In this document: positions 1-12,207 of the stretch, one piece after another
Layout of the letters: each line of letters starts with the position of its first letter
Numbering within the stretch: position 1 is the stretch's first letter
Source of the DNA: Eudromia elegans
Lineage: Eukaryota > Chordata > Aves > Tinamiformes > Tinamidae
Direction of reading: 5' to 3'
Assembly (NCBI GenBank): GCA_003342815.1
Contig: PTEX01000133.1
Span: 434,001-498,000, forward strand
Length of the DNA: 64,000 nucleotides
Translations under genes and position numbers: made by a program
The notes under the pieces: model-generated
What the model was told of the DNA's origin: nothing
What the model saw: the letters and a program-made list of their open reading frames with translations, nothing else
Database searches by the model: none

Positions 1-724
1 AATTTCCCTACACAAACCACAAGAGACGGGATGGAGCTGGAGGAGCAGGTCTGTCCCTGTGTCCTATTCCCAGGGATGGCCAGAAGTACCTGCAGCAGGT
101 CAGGCTGCAACGCTCCCTCACTGAGCACCAGGGCCTGGGATGGCACAGGAGCTGCTCTGCAGCCCTTCCATATGGACACAGGTGCTTCAGCTGGTCCCAA
201 AACAGGGAGAAAGCGTGTTTCTGGCTGCCACCTAATAGCCCTCGTGCACCAGCTGGGCCATGGGTAGGCACCCGTGCCCCCAAGTGCCTCCTCTTTGCAG
301 CAAGGCCCCACATAGCGTTTTGCCCCCACAAGCACCAGGCACTGCTGTGAGCGTTGCTGACAGGGGTTGATATCAAAGCCTGAAGACATTAAGAGCTCCC
401 AGCACAAGCCAACTTGTTTTCAGCCTTTGCCAGCACCCAAGGAATGCGCAGGCTGGGGTGAACAGGCTCATCCCATCACCTGGGGGACGAGGCAACGTGC
501 TCACTGGCACTGAAGAGGAGCCTCGGAGCCCACACCCGTGCTATTTCCCCAGCACCCCATTCTGCAGCCCTTAATCCTTTATGTCAGCTTTACAAGACCA
601 GGTATTAACATCTCTGGTGTATCTTGTAGCAATATAGTAAATCTCTTTGACTTGGCATTGGCCTTGAAGCCTCACACTGAGAGTTTGCTATGGTGTTTGT
701 GTATTTAGGTGAATAGCCCTGACC

Positions 725-743
725 AAAAAAAAAAAAAAAAAAA
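725..743. repeat. Poly(A) tract
   Basis: An uninterrupted run of 19 A residues. No retroelement body could be recognised on its 5' side, so it is listed as a simple repeat only. Confidence 0.9.
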
Positions 744-3700
744 GATATGTCTTTTGTGAGCTAAATTAATTAAAATCATCTACAAGTGTTTAAGATGCAC
801 ATACACTTTGCCAATAAATCCAGCAGCCAGGTCGTTTCTTGCAGGTCCAGCCAAGACTTGGTGCACATGATGCCAGCAGAAACGCAGGGTGTTTGCAGCC
901 CCGCTGCCCACAGCCCTTTCCCGAGGGCTTTTGGATTCAGAGCACACTAAGCAGGTCAGGAAAGTTTACCCTGGCCATAGATGAGGTCTGAGCCTGAAGG
1001 CCAGCCCCGTATCAAATAAAGTCTAAAATCCCCAAAGCTGCTTAAGTCTCAGCATTGCTATTTAGCACTTGTCTGCATCCACCTGCAGCGCACAGAGAGG
1101 AGGCTAAGCCCTTTCTGAACTTACACTGTTGGGAAACACCAGAATCACAGGGAAAGGGGACTAGGAGATATTTCCTAAGTAAACCACCAAAACTCTGCTC
1201 AAACAGCATGGAAAACAGCTTAAGATAAACTTAATATGGGGAGAACTATCAGTAATGAGACGAGAGGAACAAACACAAAGCAGGTTCAGGTGGCAGGAAC
1301 GGGGCTAATCGAGGCTCTCGCTGAGCACGGCGAGCCCATTGCTCTGCCCTTTGCCCAGTTCCATAAGAGCAGTTCAGTGAACAGGCACCTGGCCCTTGGC
1401 TTCCAAGCCAAACACAAGAGGAAAGTGGCCCTGAGTTCATGCCTTGGCAAACAGAAAGAAAACAGGCTTCAAAGAGAAAAATCTGATAAAGGCGACAAAG
1501 ATGTTACGGTTCGGAAACACAAATCTCCACTCCTCGCATTTCCCACCCCAGCAAAAGCAGCAAAGCTACTACAGCCTAAGCTACTTCAGCGATAACCGAG
1601 CACGCAGACACACTGAAAGAGAGACCAGGGGTGGGAGGAAGAGAAGCCAAAGAAAAGCAGGAGAAAAAAGTAAAATCCAAAGTACCTTTTTTCTCTCCGA
1701 GCTCTTTCAGTCTCCCTTGCTTTTCCTTTCAGCACTTGCCAAGTAGCAGTAACCTCTGGAATGCCACAACTTCTATTAAGCCCTAGTTCTCCTCTGCTTT
1801 CCTTCTTCCCAAGCAACTTCACCCCCCTACTGCCCTGCACTCCTGCTCAATAGGGTGTGCTGAGCCCTCACCAGCACCTCAGCTTGTGCCCCTGACCCTG
1901 GATCTCATTCACCTGCTGCTCGTTAGCCAGGGCTGGGCCTGCTCCAGAACAGCTGCCTTCAATATAATTACTCGGGCCATACAAGTTCAAGTCTGTGTCC
2001 CTGCATTCCCTACCCTAGTCAATGATGCAGAATTTAAAAAGGGAGAAAGCTTTGGGGAACAAAAACTATTCCTCTGATTGGGAATCTCTTTACTTTACTA
2101 AATGTCTTTACTGTGTTTTACTTCGTGACAGGCTCTCCTAACTTAGTAGCACACTTTGCAAACTCAACCTTTTAAAGGGTTTTCTTACACAGGTGTTTAC
2201 TTTTCTTGGAGGATGGGAAAAATCAGGAAAGAAAATTAAATTACTTTGCTTAACAATCTTAATTATCTGAAATAATTACCTTCAGCCAATTCTCAAACAA
2301 GAATTCTCTGGAGAACAGTGTATTTTAGTTTGGAAAAAGGAAAAGGAATTGCATCCAAAGGGAAAAAAAATGGCTAACTTATTTAGATATACCTAATTAA
2401 CCATCTGAGTGAGGAATCCAATCAAAGATTCTCAAGGAGGCAACATTATTAAAAGTTAATTAGAGGTGGGAAAACCCAACTGAAGGGTTTAAAAGGCTTT
2501 GCTGTGACAGTGCTCAAAGGCTAATCTTAGTAAATAGTGAAAGACCAGAAGTAAAATGTTTTTACTAGAAATTATTCCTTTTTTTTAAGCCAGACCTCAA
2601 TACAGATACTTGGTAACTAATTTTGGAAACGCTTGAGCACAAAGACTTCTGGATTACCCAGGAATGGGCAGAACTTCATTAAGGCCTTTTCAGGGCAATG
2701 CAGGGAAATACTTCATTCTTTAGGCAGAAGTGACTGGCAGCTTGCAGCTAAGTGGGCCAATTAGAAGAAACCACCTCTGTTATGTTAATTACAGAAATGT
2801 TGAAAAGCATTCCTTCACATTTCAGCAAGAATTTGTGCATCCACACGTATACCTCGTCTTTAGAGGGAGAAAGCTAGGATTACTTTATTTTTATGTGACA
2901 TGTTTAGCAGGAAGACCCTCTTCCAAACAGGTAATAGATGGCGGCGTGGCAGGATATTCTCATTTTGACGTCGAAAGGTGTTGCTTCGTCTGCATCTCTG
3001 TGTTGAGCTGCTCTGTGTCACCGCCCGCCCTGTCAGGCCGAGTCTGCATGGACAGGGGGTTCACACGGTGGCAGCAAGCGAGAGCTGCGAGGAACTAGTG
3101 GGCACTTTGTGGGGTGGGTTAATCAAAAAGGCTCATTAAGAGTAGAAAGGGCAAGTCTCTAGTTCACTACCAACACGTATTTACTGTCTCCTATAAACAA
3201 ATGGCAGGAGTAGCCCGAAATTCTGAAAAGCAAAGCTGAGGGATAAATTTTACTCCTTCCTTTTTAACATCCCTTTTAAATTGCAAGAAGGTTCGGCGCC
3301 TCTCTAGGTGAGTCACTACTGCCTGTCTTGCAGCAGTGCCACCCATTTGGGTGTCTTGGTCAGACTGATGAGAAACTAAGACCAAGAAAGACCTTATATC
3401 ATCATCCAGCCCTCTACTCAGGTGGGATTTACCCTGCTGTTTTCCTTTCTTTAGGATACTAGGATGGATAAATCGCAATGAAAGTGCTACGTAATAGTTA
3501 CAACATATTTCAAGTCTCCTAGATGAAAAGTAAGAACATGTTTTTAAAAAGCTGCAATGGTTCTTCTTCACTTGCACCGTACGTGTCTGTCTTCACCGCA
3601 CAGATAGTTTCTCTCCTGAATTTCCTTGTGCAGAGAAGTTTAGCCTAACTTGCAACCTTCCAAGGTAATTCAAGGACATAAAAGCAGGACAGTGTTTAAG

Positions 3701-5175
3701 GGTTCAATCAAAGCAAACAAACTGCTAAAAATAAATGGGCATCCCATCTGTTGCTGAGCAGTCAGGGAATGGCATGAAAGGCTGTAATAAACACCTTGAA
3801 ATGGATATCTAAGAAATTTCTGTGGCTGCAGGAAAATGGTCTGATTTTCTCTGCCTTTCCTTACACAGAAAGCTTTTCATTTCCTTTCCCTAAGGGGGAG
3901 AAGCGAACGTAGAAGTGAATTCCATGGCATGGGGAGAGAAAGCAAATATATACTGGAGCTCAGAATGTTAATAATTTTCAAATGAGCTACTGCTGATAAA
4001 CATGATTTCACTGGCAGAATGTGAAACAGTAGCCTGTGTGTGATTGGAATTTTGTGCAATCCTAGTGGGTTATATCTGTGCACAAAAAGCAGCATGACAA
4101 GCAGCATGTATTAATCACATTCCCATAATACAGGGGGAAAATATATTCCTTTCTTTTCTGAGACCAAAAGCCATTCTGTGAAAAAAATCTTTGCTCAAGA
4201 GATATTTTGCAAATCAACAAATTTATAAGAGAATTTAATAGAAACTATTGCTGTGGCAAAACCCACTGAAAACAGAGAAACGTGTCCATAGGAATGCAGG
4301 ACCAGCCCGCTTCAAGGGTACCACGCACAGGACTTTGCCAAAGGCTAAACTGCCACCTCCTGCCCCACACCAGAGGGGGAGTTTCCATTTGGAATCACTT
4401 TAAAATGTCTCTTAGTCAAACTCAACCTACTAATTTTTCTGTAACTATTATTATTCTAAAGCAATATCTATTATTTCTGTATTATTTTCCATATTTTTCT
4501 GTGTCTAGGTAGGGGTTGACTCTAACCTGTGGGGTTTCTGTGTCTCTTAGAACTAGAAGTGTTTAGTCCATGGTAGATGAGGAAGAGATGCTGGTGGGTA
4601 ATCCTTAGGGAGCAAAGGAAGGGACGTTCTGTGAAGGCTGCTAAAAGCGACACATCCGGGCACAGCAAATGATCAGTGCACCCCAATATCAGGAAAAAAA
4701 GTGAGTTTGGTTTTAATAAATCAAAAATGAAGTGCTTAGTTTTGAACAGAGCACACAATAAAAAGCATGCCGAATAGATGGTTTTCATACTAATGAGATG
4801 TCTGGACAGACCATCCTGGGATTTCACTACAAGGGCATTAGTGGGTTCTGGAAACTCTCTGCTTTTGGCGAGCTTCCTCCTCGTCCCCCGCGGAGCTGGC
4901 ACCCTTCAGGAGAGGAGAGCGCTGCCTGGCTCCTTTCATTGGCAGTGAGCTACTCTAATATATCATGTGTGACACTTCTTGTTTTGGTTTTTTTTTAAAA
5001 AAAACTAGAGCAGAAAGGCAGCAAACTAAAAAATAAGGAGAAATGGCTATTCTGGGAAGTGTCCAGGAAATTGGACTTTGCCACTCAGCTTATTTAATGT
5101 TATTTTACTATTAATAATAATTATTGTATAGTATCAATGCATAATATATCAATATGATGTGCTTTCTATTATTAC

Positions 5176-5196
5176 AATAATAATAATAATAATAAT
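5176..5196. repeat. (AAT)n microsatellite
   Basis: Seven consecutive AAT units within a wider AT-rich patch (about 5100-5210). Confidence 0.9.
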
Positions 5197-8100
5197 ATTT
5201 AAATTTAGTAAAGCATCCTATCAGAATCATTTCAGGTCTGTGTCTGCATCGTACGGAGGACTTGGTTTTCCTGGCTGTGAATCCCACGTCTCCTTCCAGC
5301 TCCCACTGTGCCTGACCTTCGCATTTTTCCAAATCTGTTTTTACAAATTAACTTAGAAGACAGCACTGATCAAATGACACACACATGTGCAAGAAGTATG
5401 AGATGCTGATAACGCAGCCAGGAAGCTTTCATGCTAAAGCATCCTTCCTTTTGTGTGCAGCTAGTCCATGTGTGTTATGACCATGGCAAATCTAAACTGC
5501 TTTGAATATTTTGGGGCAAATCCTTGTGAGGTGTTTCAAACTTGTGCTGTGATTTGAGACATGAAATCGTTATGAACCAGAAATCTGAAGTGAAACTGTA
5601 AGATACAAAACTATAGGGATCACATCCAAGAAATGCATTTACAAAGGAAAAAGGAAACAGCTATTAAAGGTCAGGAGAACATGACAGCCAGATAGCAGTG
5701 GAGCTCAAAACACAGAGACTGTTATAAAAAGAAAGAAGAAAAAGCACTTGGTTCTTTCAATATTTTTGGAAGCTATTTTCAAGAGCCTTGATAGTGTCAC
5801 ATCTCCTTGTGGCACGTCAGGACTGTGACACAAGCGCAGGAATCTGAACCTGCTTTACAGAGAGAAAAGAGCCCGTCGGGATGCAGCTGGCCAGGGCAGC
5901 CTCCCGGGTAATCTCTCTTTCACATCTTGAGCCTTTGATAAGGATGCTCCAAGTACTCAGCTTGCCTCCCTGCCAAAGCCAACCTAAAAACAGCCACCTG
6001 ACAGCTATTTCAGTTCTCTGCAATATAAATAATGAACGGTTTCATACCGGGTGGAATCAAATGGCACCAGATGACTCTGGTAATAAATCAGGAGAAAGGC
6101 AGGTGGTCTCTTGTCTGGCTTCTCAAGCTGATGTGCAGCTCTGTGAGGAGGGAGGTGGCTCTGCTACAAAACCCATCAATATAAATCTCAGCTGCCTGGA
6201 AGGTACAGACTTTTCAGTGCCTTTTTAAAGCCCTGTGATCATTCTGGTCTCATGTGAAAAGTCTGACGGGTCTCACTAAAGGACACTCTAGTCAATACCT
6301 ACGTATTTGGGAGTGTGAAGACTGCATCTAAAAAACCTCTCCTAGTTGGCCGTTAGGTGCATCTTCCCACCCTCAGACCTAACACAAACAGTTGCCACCT
6401 CTTTAGCACCCAAGCCCCCATCATTACTTCCATACCCTTAAGTGCCCAAAGAGATGTGGGAGCCTGGTGATATTCTAGCCTTATTCTCTTTACTACTAGG
6501 AAAAAGAAAGAAAAATAAACTTCATGCCACCTCAGTGATGCTCTGGTCCAAGGTAGTTGAGACAACCAGCAGGTCACCTTCACAGGGGAGCCAGCATCTG
6601 TCCAGTGAACTGTCCAGTCAGGATGGTTTCTTCTGAAGAGAAGTGCTGTTGATTTGGTGCTGCTATAACTGACTGTATGGAGTGTCTAAAGATGACAGAG
6701 TACCTGGGAGGGAACCTGTTTACCCATACGGGTAACAGCCTTCTGTTTTAACAGAACAGACACGAGATTGTTTAAATGGACTTGGATATATTCCTGATAC
6801 CAGAGCACACACGTTAGCTGCCAGCAGGCATCCCAGAGCAATTTCTAAATGGTCAGAAAACAGATATTCTGAATAACGACATCCAGCAGATGGTAGGAAA
6901 ACAAAAAAGCCTCCGATCTTCACCAAACTGAGGTAATGGGCTGTTACAAAAGATCCAACCTGGCAAATGGCACTGATCTGATCCTCTGGCCACCTTGTAC
7001 ACAGATGAGAAGAGCAAACGCATCCACGGGCTAGTGGCTGGTTAGGTCTTTAGGGGAACGAGCAAGAATGACGTTACGGAGCCCCCATCCCGGGTACTAA
7101 AGTGCAGTTTACAATTCCCAGCAAGGCAAGCTTTTATCAGTACTCCCACGTGCTGAGAGATGGACTCTGTGACTGTTTATGAAATGTTTTGTCATGTAAC
7201 TTCCACTTTTCAGCAAGCTGATGAAAAATACCATAAATCCATCAGACGTTGTCTTAACAACCCCTGATAAATTTTGGCTGTTTACAGAGAAGAAGATAAG
7301 ACTCCCAAAGCAGATGTAAAATTCAGATCTTGCTTGCTTCCTTATCATCACTCAAGATGAAAGAGAAAAAAATAAAGCAAGCAAACACTCCTGATCCTGC
7401 AAAAACTAGCCTTGTGTCCTGCCTGCCCTGTGCCTTGCCTAGTTGAGAGCTTCCTGGTACTTCCCAGGCATTTTCTACCCATAATCCTGGCTGCATATTC
7501 TTTTAAAGTCTTAATTTCAGTTACACATGTTGGATTGATATTAAATGATGGATATATTTAATCTCCACACCAGGATCGCATGACAAAGAGGGGTTCTGAA
7601 ATTCAGAGGTGCTATGGTGGCTAATTAACTTCCTATAACAATTATGTTAGTGATGAATTTTAGAAGCTGCTGCCAGAGATACTGCTGAGTTTGAAGCCTG
7701 TTTTCTGTTCAGTGCTCAGAGAAGGAGCAGAAGAGATATTTTCCCTCCAGATTTTTTGGCAGGCTGAAATTTCTGGTGCGCTCACAAGAGGGAGCAGCAG
7801 GCCACAAAATAGCAGGAGGCAGGCAGGCCCCGACCAGGGGAGGCAGTTAAGGATAAATGGAGCTTGACACATCATTCAAGGACACATTTGGGACGTATCC
7901 TCTAAGGATTAACAAATTGTTAAAGGCAACCAAAAATAATTAGAGATTAAGACATAAAAATATTTTGGGGAGCTGTTAAATACCTGAGGTATCACCCGCT
8001 GCTCTGGGCTCTGCAGAACTGGAACAGGTCGGGAGAAGGGTGACTCGATGCTCAGAGGAATGGAAACGATGGAAGCTTCAGCAATTCTTTCCGAAAGATG

Positions 8101-10675
8101 CAGTACAGATTCAAAGACAGAACACCTAATTGCTAATCAGCTCATTCACAATCACACTAAAAATAAATTAATATACTTGTTTTATAGGCAGTTTTAAAGC
8201 AACAGAGAAAAAGCAGATACTACTTACATTTCATCTGTAAGGTGCATATAATAGAATTACGCTTTACTTCAAGGAGCTTTTCAATAGTAAAACCTTTCCC
8301 CTGCTGAGAAATCACTGATGGGCTGTTCAGAGAAGTTCTTATTTATTTATTTTTGTCCCAAAGTCAATGTTGTTTTAAGGGACTGCCCAACAGTGCTCTC
8401 TGCTGGCCCCTGTCTAGGGTTTCTGTGCTCTCCTAGCTGGCTGTGGATAGCAAGATGCAGCTGATATCACTCTTACCACGGCTCTCACAAGCCAGCAGCA
8501 CTACACACTAGGGCCTGAGCTGCAGCTTTCTGTGCACGGCAGAGCATTGCCGGCCTCACGTGCTTGCTATCAACTGAAGCTCCACCAAGCCACATATTTT
8601 ATCATAAAGTCTCTGTGTTTGCTTTCTGAGTTTACATTCACATTCACTGTCATGCCTAGAAACTTGGTTATGTCTTCACTGCAAATGCCTTCCTTGCCCT
8701 CTCACTGATAATACTCACAGTTATTTTCTCACTTCTTCTGTTACACAGAAATGTTTTGAGTTCCCTTGTCACGGGGGGATATCTGAGCTAAATTCTCCCG
8801 TTTCCTTCTTGGCCAAGACCAAGTGCTCTGACATGGTCTGGGGACCATCACCTGGGACCAGGACCTGCCAAAAAGGCTGATTTTCTTGCAGATTTCCTGT
8901 GCATGTTGTTATCTGTGAGTCCACCTGCTCTTCAGAGCAGCAGCCCAGGCCCACGCTGTAAGGCTTAGGACTGAGGGGGCCTTTCTAACATCCTTACAAA
9001 TGGACTGCTGTAATTTGCACCTTGTGCTGCTGGTTTTCATCACCCTTCCTCATTCCTAATCCATGTCTTTAAAAAATAGATTGTTACTTGAGTGTCTTTG
9101 GTTAATAACTGCTATTTTAACTCAATCCCATCGAGAGCTCTGGAAAAGTCCCTGAACTGAATTGCCTGTTGTCCCAGATTTCTGTCGGGCAAGGTTGAGA
9201 GTCGTTGTCTTGATGGAATCATTTCACAGTGGAAGTTCACAAGGGAACGTTTTTCCTTCGCTCCCACTGGATTGCTGGTGCTTTTCTCAGCGTGTTTCTC
9301 AAGGCCAAACACTGAATATCGACAATGTGGAGGAACTTTGCAGCTCTCACATACTGAGTAATCCTGTTCTGCAAGCCATTTTTTCAGTCAAGTTTTTCAA
9401 TCCCTAATTTGATGGCTGCCGCGAGCATTCACCTACTATAGTCATGCTCCTTCTATGCAAATTATAACATATCTCAGCAAGCACAACACATTCACGTCTC
9501 CGAGGAGATGCAAACTCATGCACAGGTGCCAGTTCCCCTTTGTTGATGGCACTTTACTTGCAGTTATGACCATAACGAACCTAGTGCAGTAAAGGAAGGA
9601 ATTGTTCTTCTCCTCCTCCTGTGTCTCAGCCCTTCATATCCACCTGCCTTGGTCATGAACATGCCTCGGCAACACTCACAGCTCCTGTTCATGCAGGTCC
9701 AGCCAACTGAAATCATCTTCACTTGCCCTCCGCAGTCCAGCCTGCTCCTTTCTTCTCACAATACCAGTTTATAAAAGGCAATGGTCTCAGCTCATTTACC
9801 ATAGGAGAAAAGACACCTGTAAAAAAAAGAAAAAAAACATTTTTTTTCTCTTAGTACATTTTAATTTTCATCTCAAAATCACAGGACAACCACAACAACT
9901 GGCTGCACAGTCCTTGCACAAGGCCCACGAATTCCCACATGAAGTTCATCTCCCTGTCCTGCACATGGGCACGCTGCCATGCTAAGCGTGCCTCTCCCTG
10001 CTAGCAGCTCTCTCTCTTACTTCATTTCCTAGTAGCCCAGCTGAGCCCAAGGGTTAATCACACTTGGCCCTAGACATATGCACAGACTAGAGGAGACTGA
10101 ACAGACAGAAAACAAACCAGCATTTCTGAGCTCCCAGTACCTTAACCACCCAATGGTTAATGCACCAACCAACAATACACTACATCAGTACAGTACAACC
10201 TCAACCGTGAGCATGATGCTAGGGTAGGGGCAAGGGTGCCATTTATATTACATTGGGGTGCAAATTATCAACATGCTGTCTTGCCAGGTTAGTCTAAACC
10301 TAGTGAGAACCCTGTGGCAGCTGTACAGTCCAAAACGGAAAAGAGATTTTCATAAAATGGAAACTTTCTCCTTCTCTGTTATTGCCCTTCACCTCAAGCA
10401 AATTTCTGCATATGAAATATCTGTGAATTGGTCTGAGGTGTTAATATATACAAATACCACACATACGGGTATTCCTGCACCCTCATGAATGTCCCACAAA
10501 TGACTGAAGGTCCCTCGATTTTGGTGCCTCCCTTGTGCTACCAGGAGGCAGCTGCTTCTTGCCACACCAGAGGCGTTAAGGAGAGCAGAATTAACTGTGA
10601 ATTGACCCATTCCTGCTGGTAAAGTGCTCGCGTTGCCAGTGCTGGCGCTGCCAGGCAGCGCTGCTGCTGCTAGGG

Positions 10676-10712
10676 ACGCGCGTGCACATGCACATGCACA
10701 TGCACATGCACA
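10676..10712. repeat. 37-bp alternating purine-pyrimidine tract with (GCACAT)n core
   Basis: The tract begins with alternating CG steps (10676-10683) and continues as about four and a half GCACAT units. Every position alternates purine and pyrimidine for 37 bp, the composition that favours left-handed Z-DNA. It ends about 57 bp before a TATA-like box and about 90 bp before the inferred CAMK1G first exon. The Z-DNA role is inference. Confidence 0.85.
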
Positions 10713-10768
10713 AGCAGCTTATTCTTGTGGCAACTGACTCCCCTTTAAGAGCTGCCTAGTTACCGCCA

Positions 10769-10905
10769 CATAAAAGCCATCTCCTTCATCCCTCCCCTCC
10801 AATCTGGCTGACTCTTTGCATCGAGGCTGGCTGAATCCCTACAGACCTGGGGGAGCTGAGCGGGAGGAGCAGGGAGCAGCAGTTGCTTTGTTTGTGCTGA
10901 CTTAG
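10769..10905 (+). promoter_or_regulatory. CAMK1G: Candidate CAMK1G promoter and untranslated first exon
   Basis: A TATA-like CATAAAAG at 10769-10776 is followed by a GC-richer stretch that ends in a strong splice donor, CTTAG|GTAAGC, with the cut after 10905. The first coding CAMK1G exon begins with 26 untranslated bases after an acceptor at 14476, so at least one noncoding exon must lie upstream on this strand. This is the best donor-plus-promoter candidate I can see within 4 kb. The start, placed near 10800, is inferred. Transcript data would settle it. Confidence 0.4.
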
Positions 10906-12006
10906 GTAAGCAAAATATTATTTCCTTAATAACCCTTGGCTTTTCCTGGCAGTTCTGTATAACAAAGCAGGCATTAAGTTGGATTTTAACAGATTTTTTA
11001 AATGAACTGCATCCTTTAGCAGGAAAATGCAGGAGTACCTCTTTGCATAGACAGTCTAATATTCTATTGTGCTCATCTGTTATATTTAGGAACTTCGAAG
11101 AAAGATGGCTTATAACATCTTTCTTCAAAACTCTTTTAAGGAAGGTGATATATTTATATCAAAACACGAGCCTCTGCAAGTGTTCATCAAACACTCCTAA
11201 GTTAATACACTGCTTTTGAATCAATTAAGTAGTAGAATGAATACAAAATGTTTACTGTAGGTATTTTGCTAATGGCAATCTCATATCTTCAGTTTCTTCT
11301 TTGGTTGTCCCTGAATGCATAGACTGTCTGTTAGTTAATTCATTCACACACACAATGCTTGTTTTGGTGTATTTTTTTAAAAAAGCAACCCCCTTTGACT
11401 TTGTGTTAATCTCTCTTTTTCTAATTTAAACTTCTTTCTAATCCTAAAGCCAAAATCATGAAGGAAACATGCATCTTCCCATGCGCCACATGTAACTTTG
11501 TCACAAGCTTGTTAATCATGTCTCACAATAATTTTGCTAATGCAGTATATCCATTCAGAAGCAGAATGTCTGCCTGCAGATGGATCTGTTACTGTGAGAT
11601 AGGAAGGCTGAACAAATTTCTTCAGGAAATATTTAAGCAAGGTCATAATAACACTCATTACATCCTGAGCAATGATGTGTCATTTGCTCAATCAGAGAGA
11701 ATACAGCAGCAGTCACGTTTATTGCCTTAGTCTCTAGAACAGCCCAAAGGTCAGGCATTAATATTGAAACTACTTTCAGCATACATTTGTCAGATTAAGT
11801 CCTGTTACTGCTTAATTTGTTATAAGGGGATGGCATGCTAAACAAATTAAAGCAATACTTCATACTTCTCTTTTATCTCCAGAAGTCTTTACATGCATTA
11901 ATGAACGAGTATTTCCTTTCTGTTTTGCAATCTTAATGCACTATTGTTCTTCTACTAGTAAAAGGAGAATGAAGAGGCAATCATAGACCCCCCTCCCTCA
12001 CATTAG

Positions 12007-12207
12007 GAATTTATAGCATGTCGTTCAAATGCGGGTCAGGAGTGTGAGAGCACCCCCATCCTCAGCATCCAAGGCATCAGGATGGAGCCGATTAACGATG
12101 GAAGTGGGCAGTTGGACACGTTGTGTGGCAGGAAAACCTGCCAGAGCAAGAACAAAGTCTGTGCGCCCAACTTTTATGAAGATGTGTTCTATTCTCGGGG
12201 GAAGTAA
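12007..12207 (+). other. Orphan exon-like open frame, 66 codons, cysteine-containing
   Basis: An acceptor-like site (C-rich tract, then TTAG ending at 12006) is followed directly by an open frame of 66 codons ending in TAA at 12205-12207. Third codon positions in the middle part are mostly G or C, and the stretch keeps several CpG sites in a surrounding that is poor in CpG. The translation has five cysteines, two of them in a CGRKTC motif at about residues 40-45, and ends in FYEDVFYSRGK. I do not recognise the protein. It could be the last exon of an unmapped gene, a retired exon or chance. It lies between the candidate CAMK1G first exon and its first coding exon but is not part of the CAMK1G reading frame. 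Confidence 0.25.

Larger units (their letters stand above)
1..10675. other. Intergenic region upstream of CAMK1G, no gene supported
   Basis: No open frame here combines splice sites, natural codon use and a recognisable protein. The longer open frames on both strands (at 8-376 and 2730-3098, for example) read as cysteine-, serine- and leucine-rich chance translations. The region holds a poly(A) run at 725-743, an (AAT)n run at 5176-5196 and an AT-rich stretch at about 2200-2480 with many TAATT-type motifs. I looked for the mature miR-205 sequence, because that gene lies upstream of CAMK1G in human, and did not see it. Confidence 0.6.

Noticed and set aside
8-376. 122-codon minus-strand frame at the window start
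   Set aside because: Cysteine- and tryptophan-rich chance translation. No splice sites or family match.
2730-3098. 122-codon plus-strand frame
   Set aside because: No recognisable domain, and the flanks give no exon signals.
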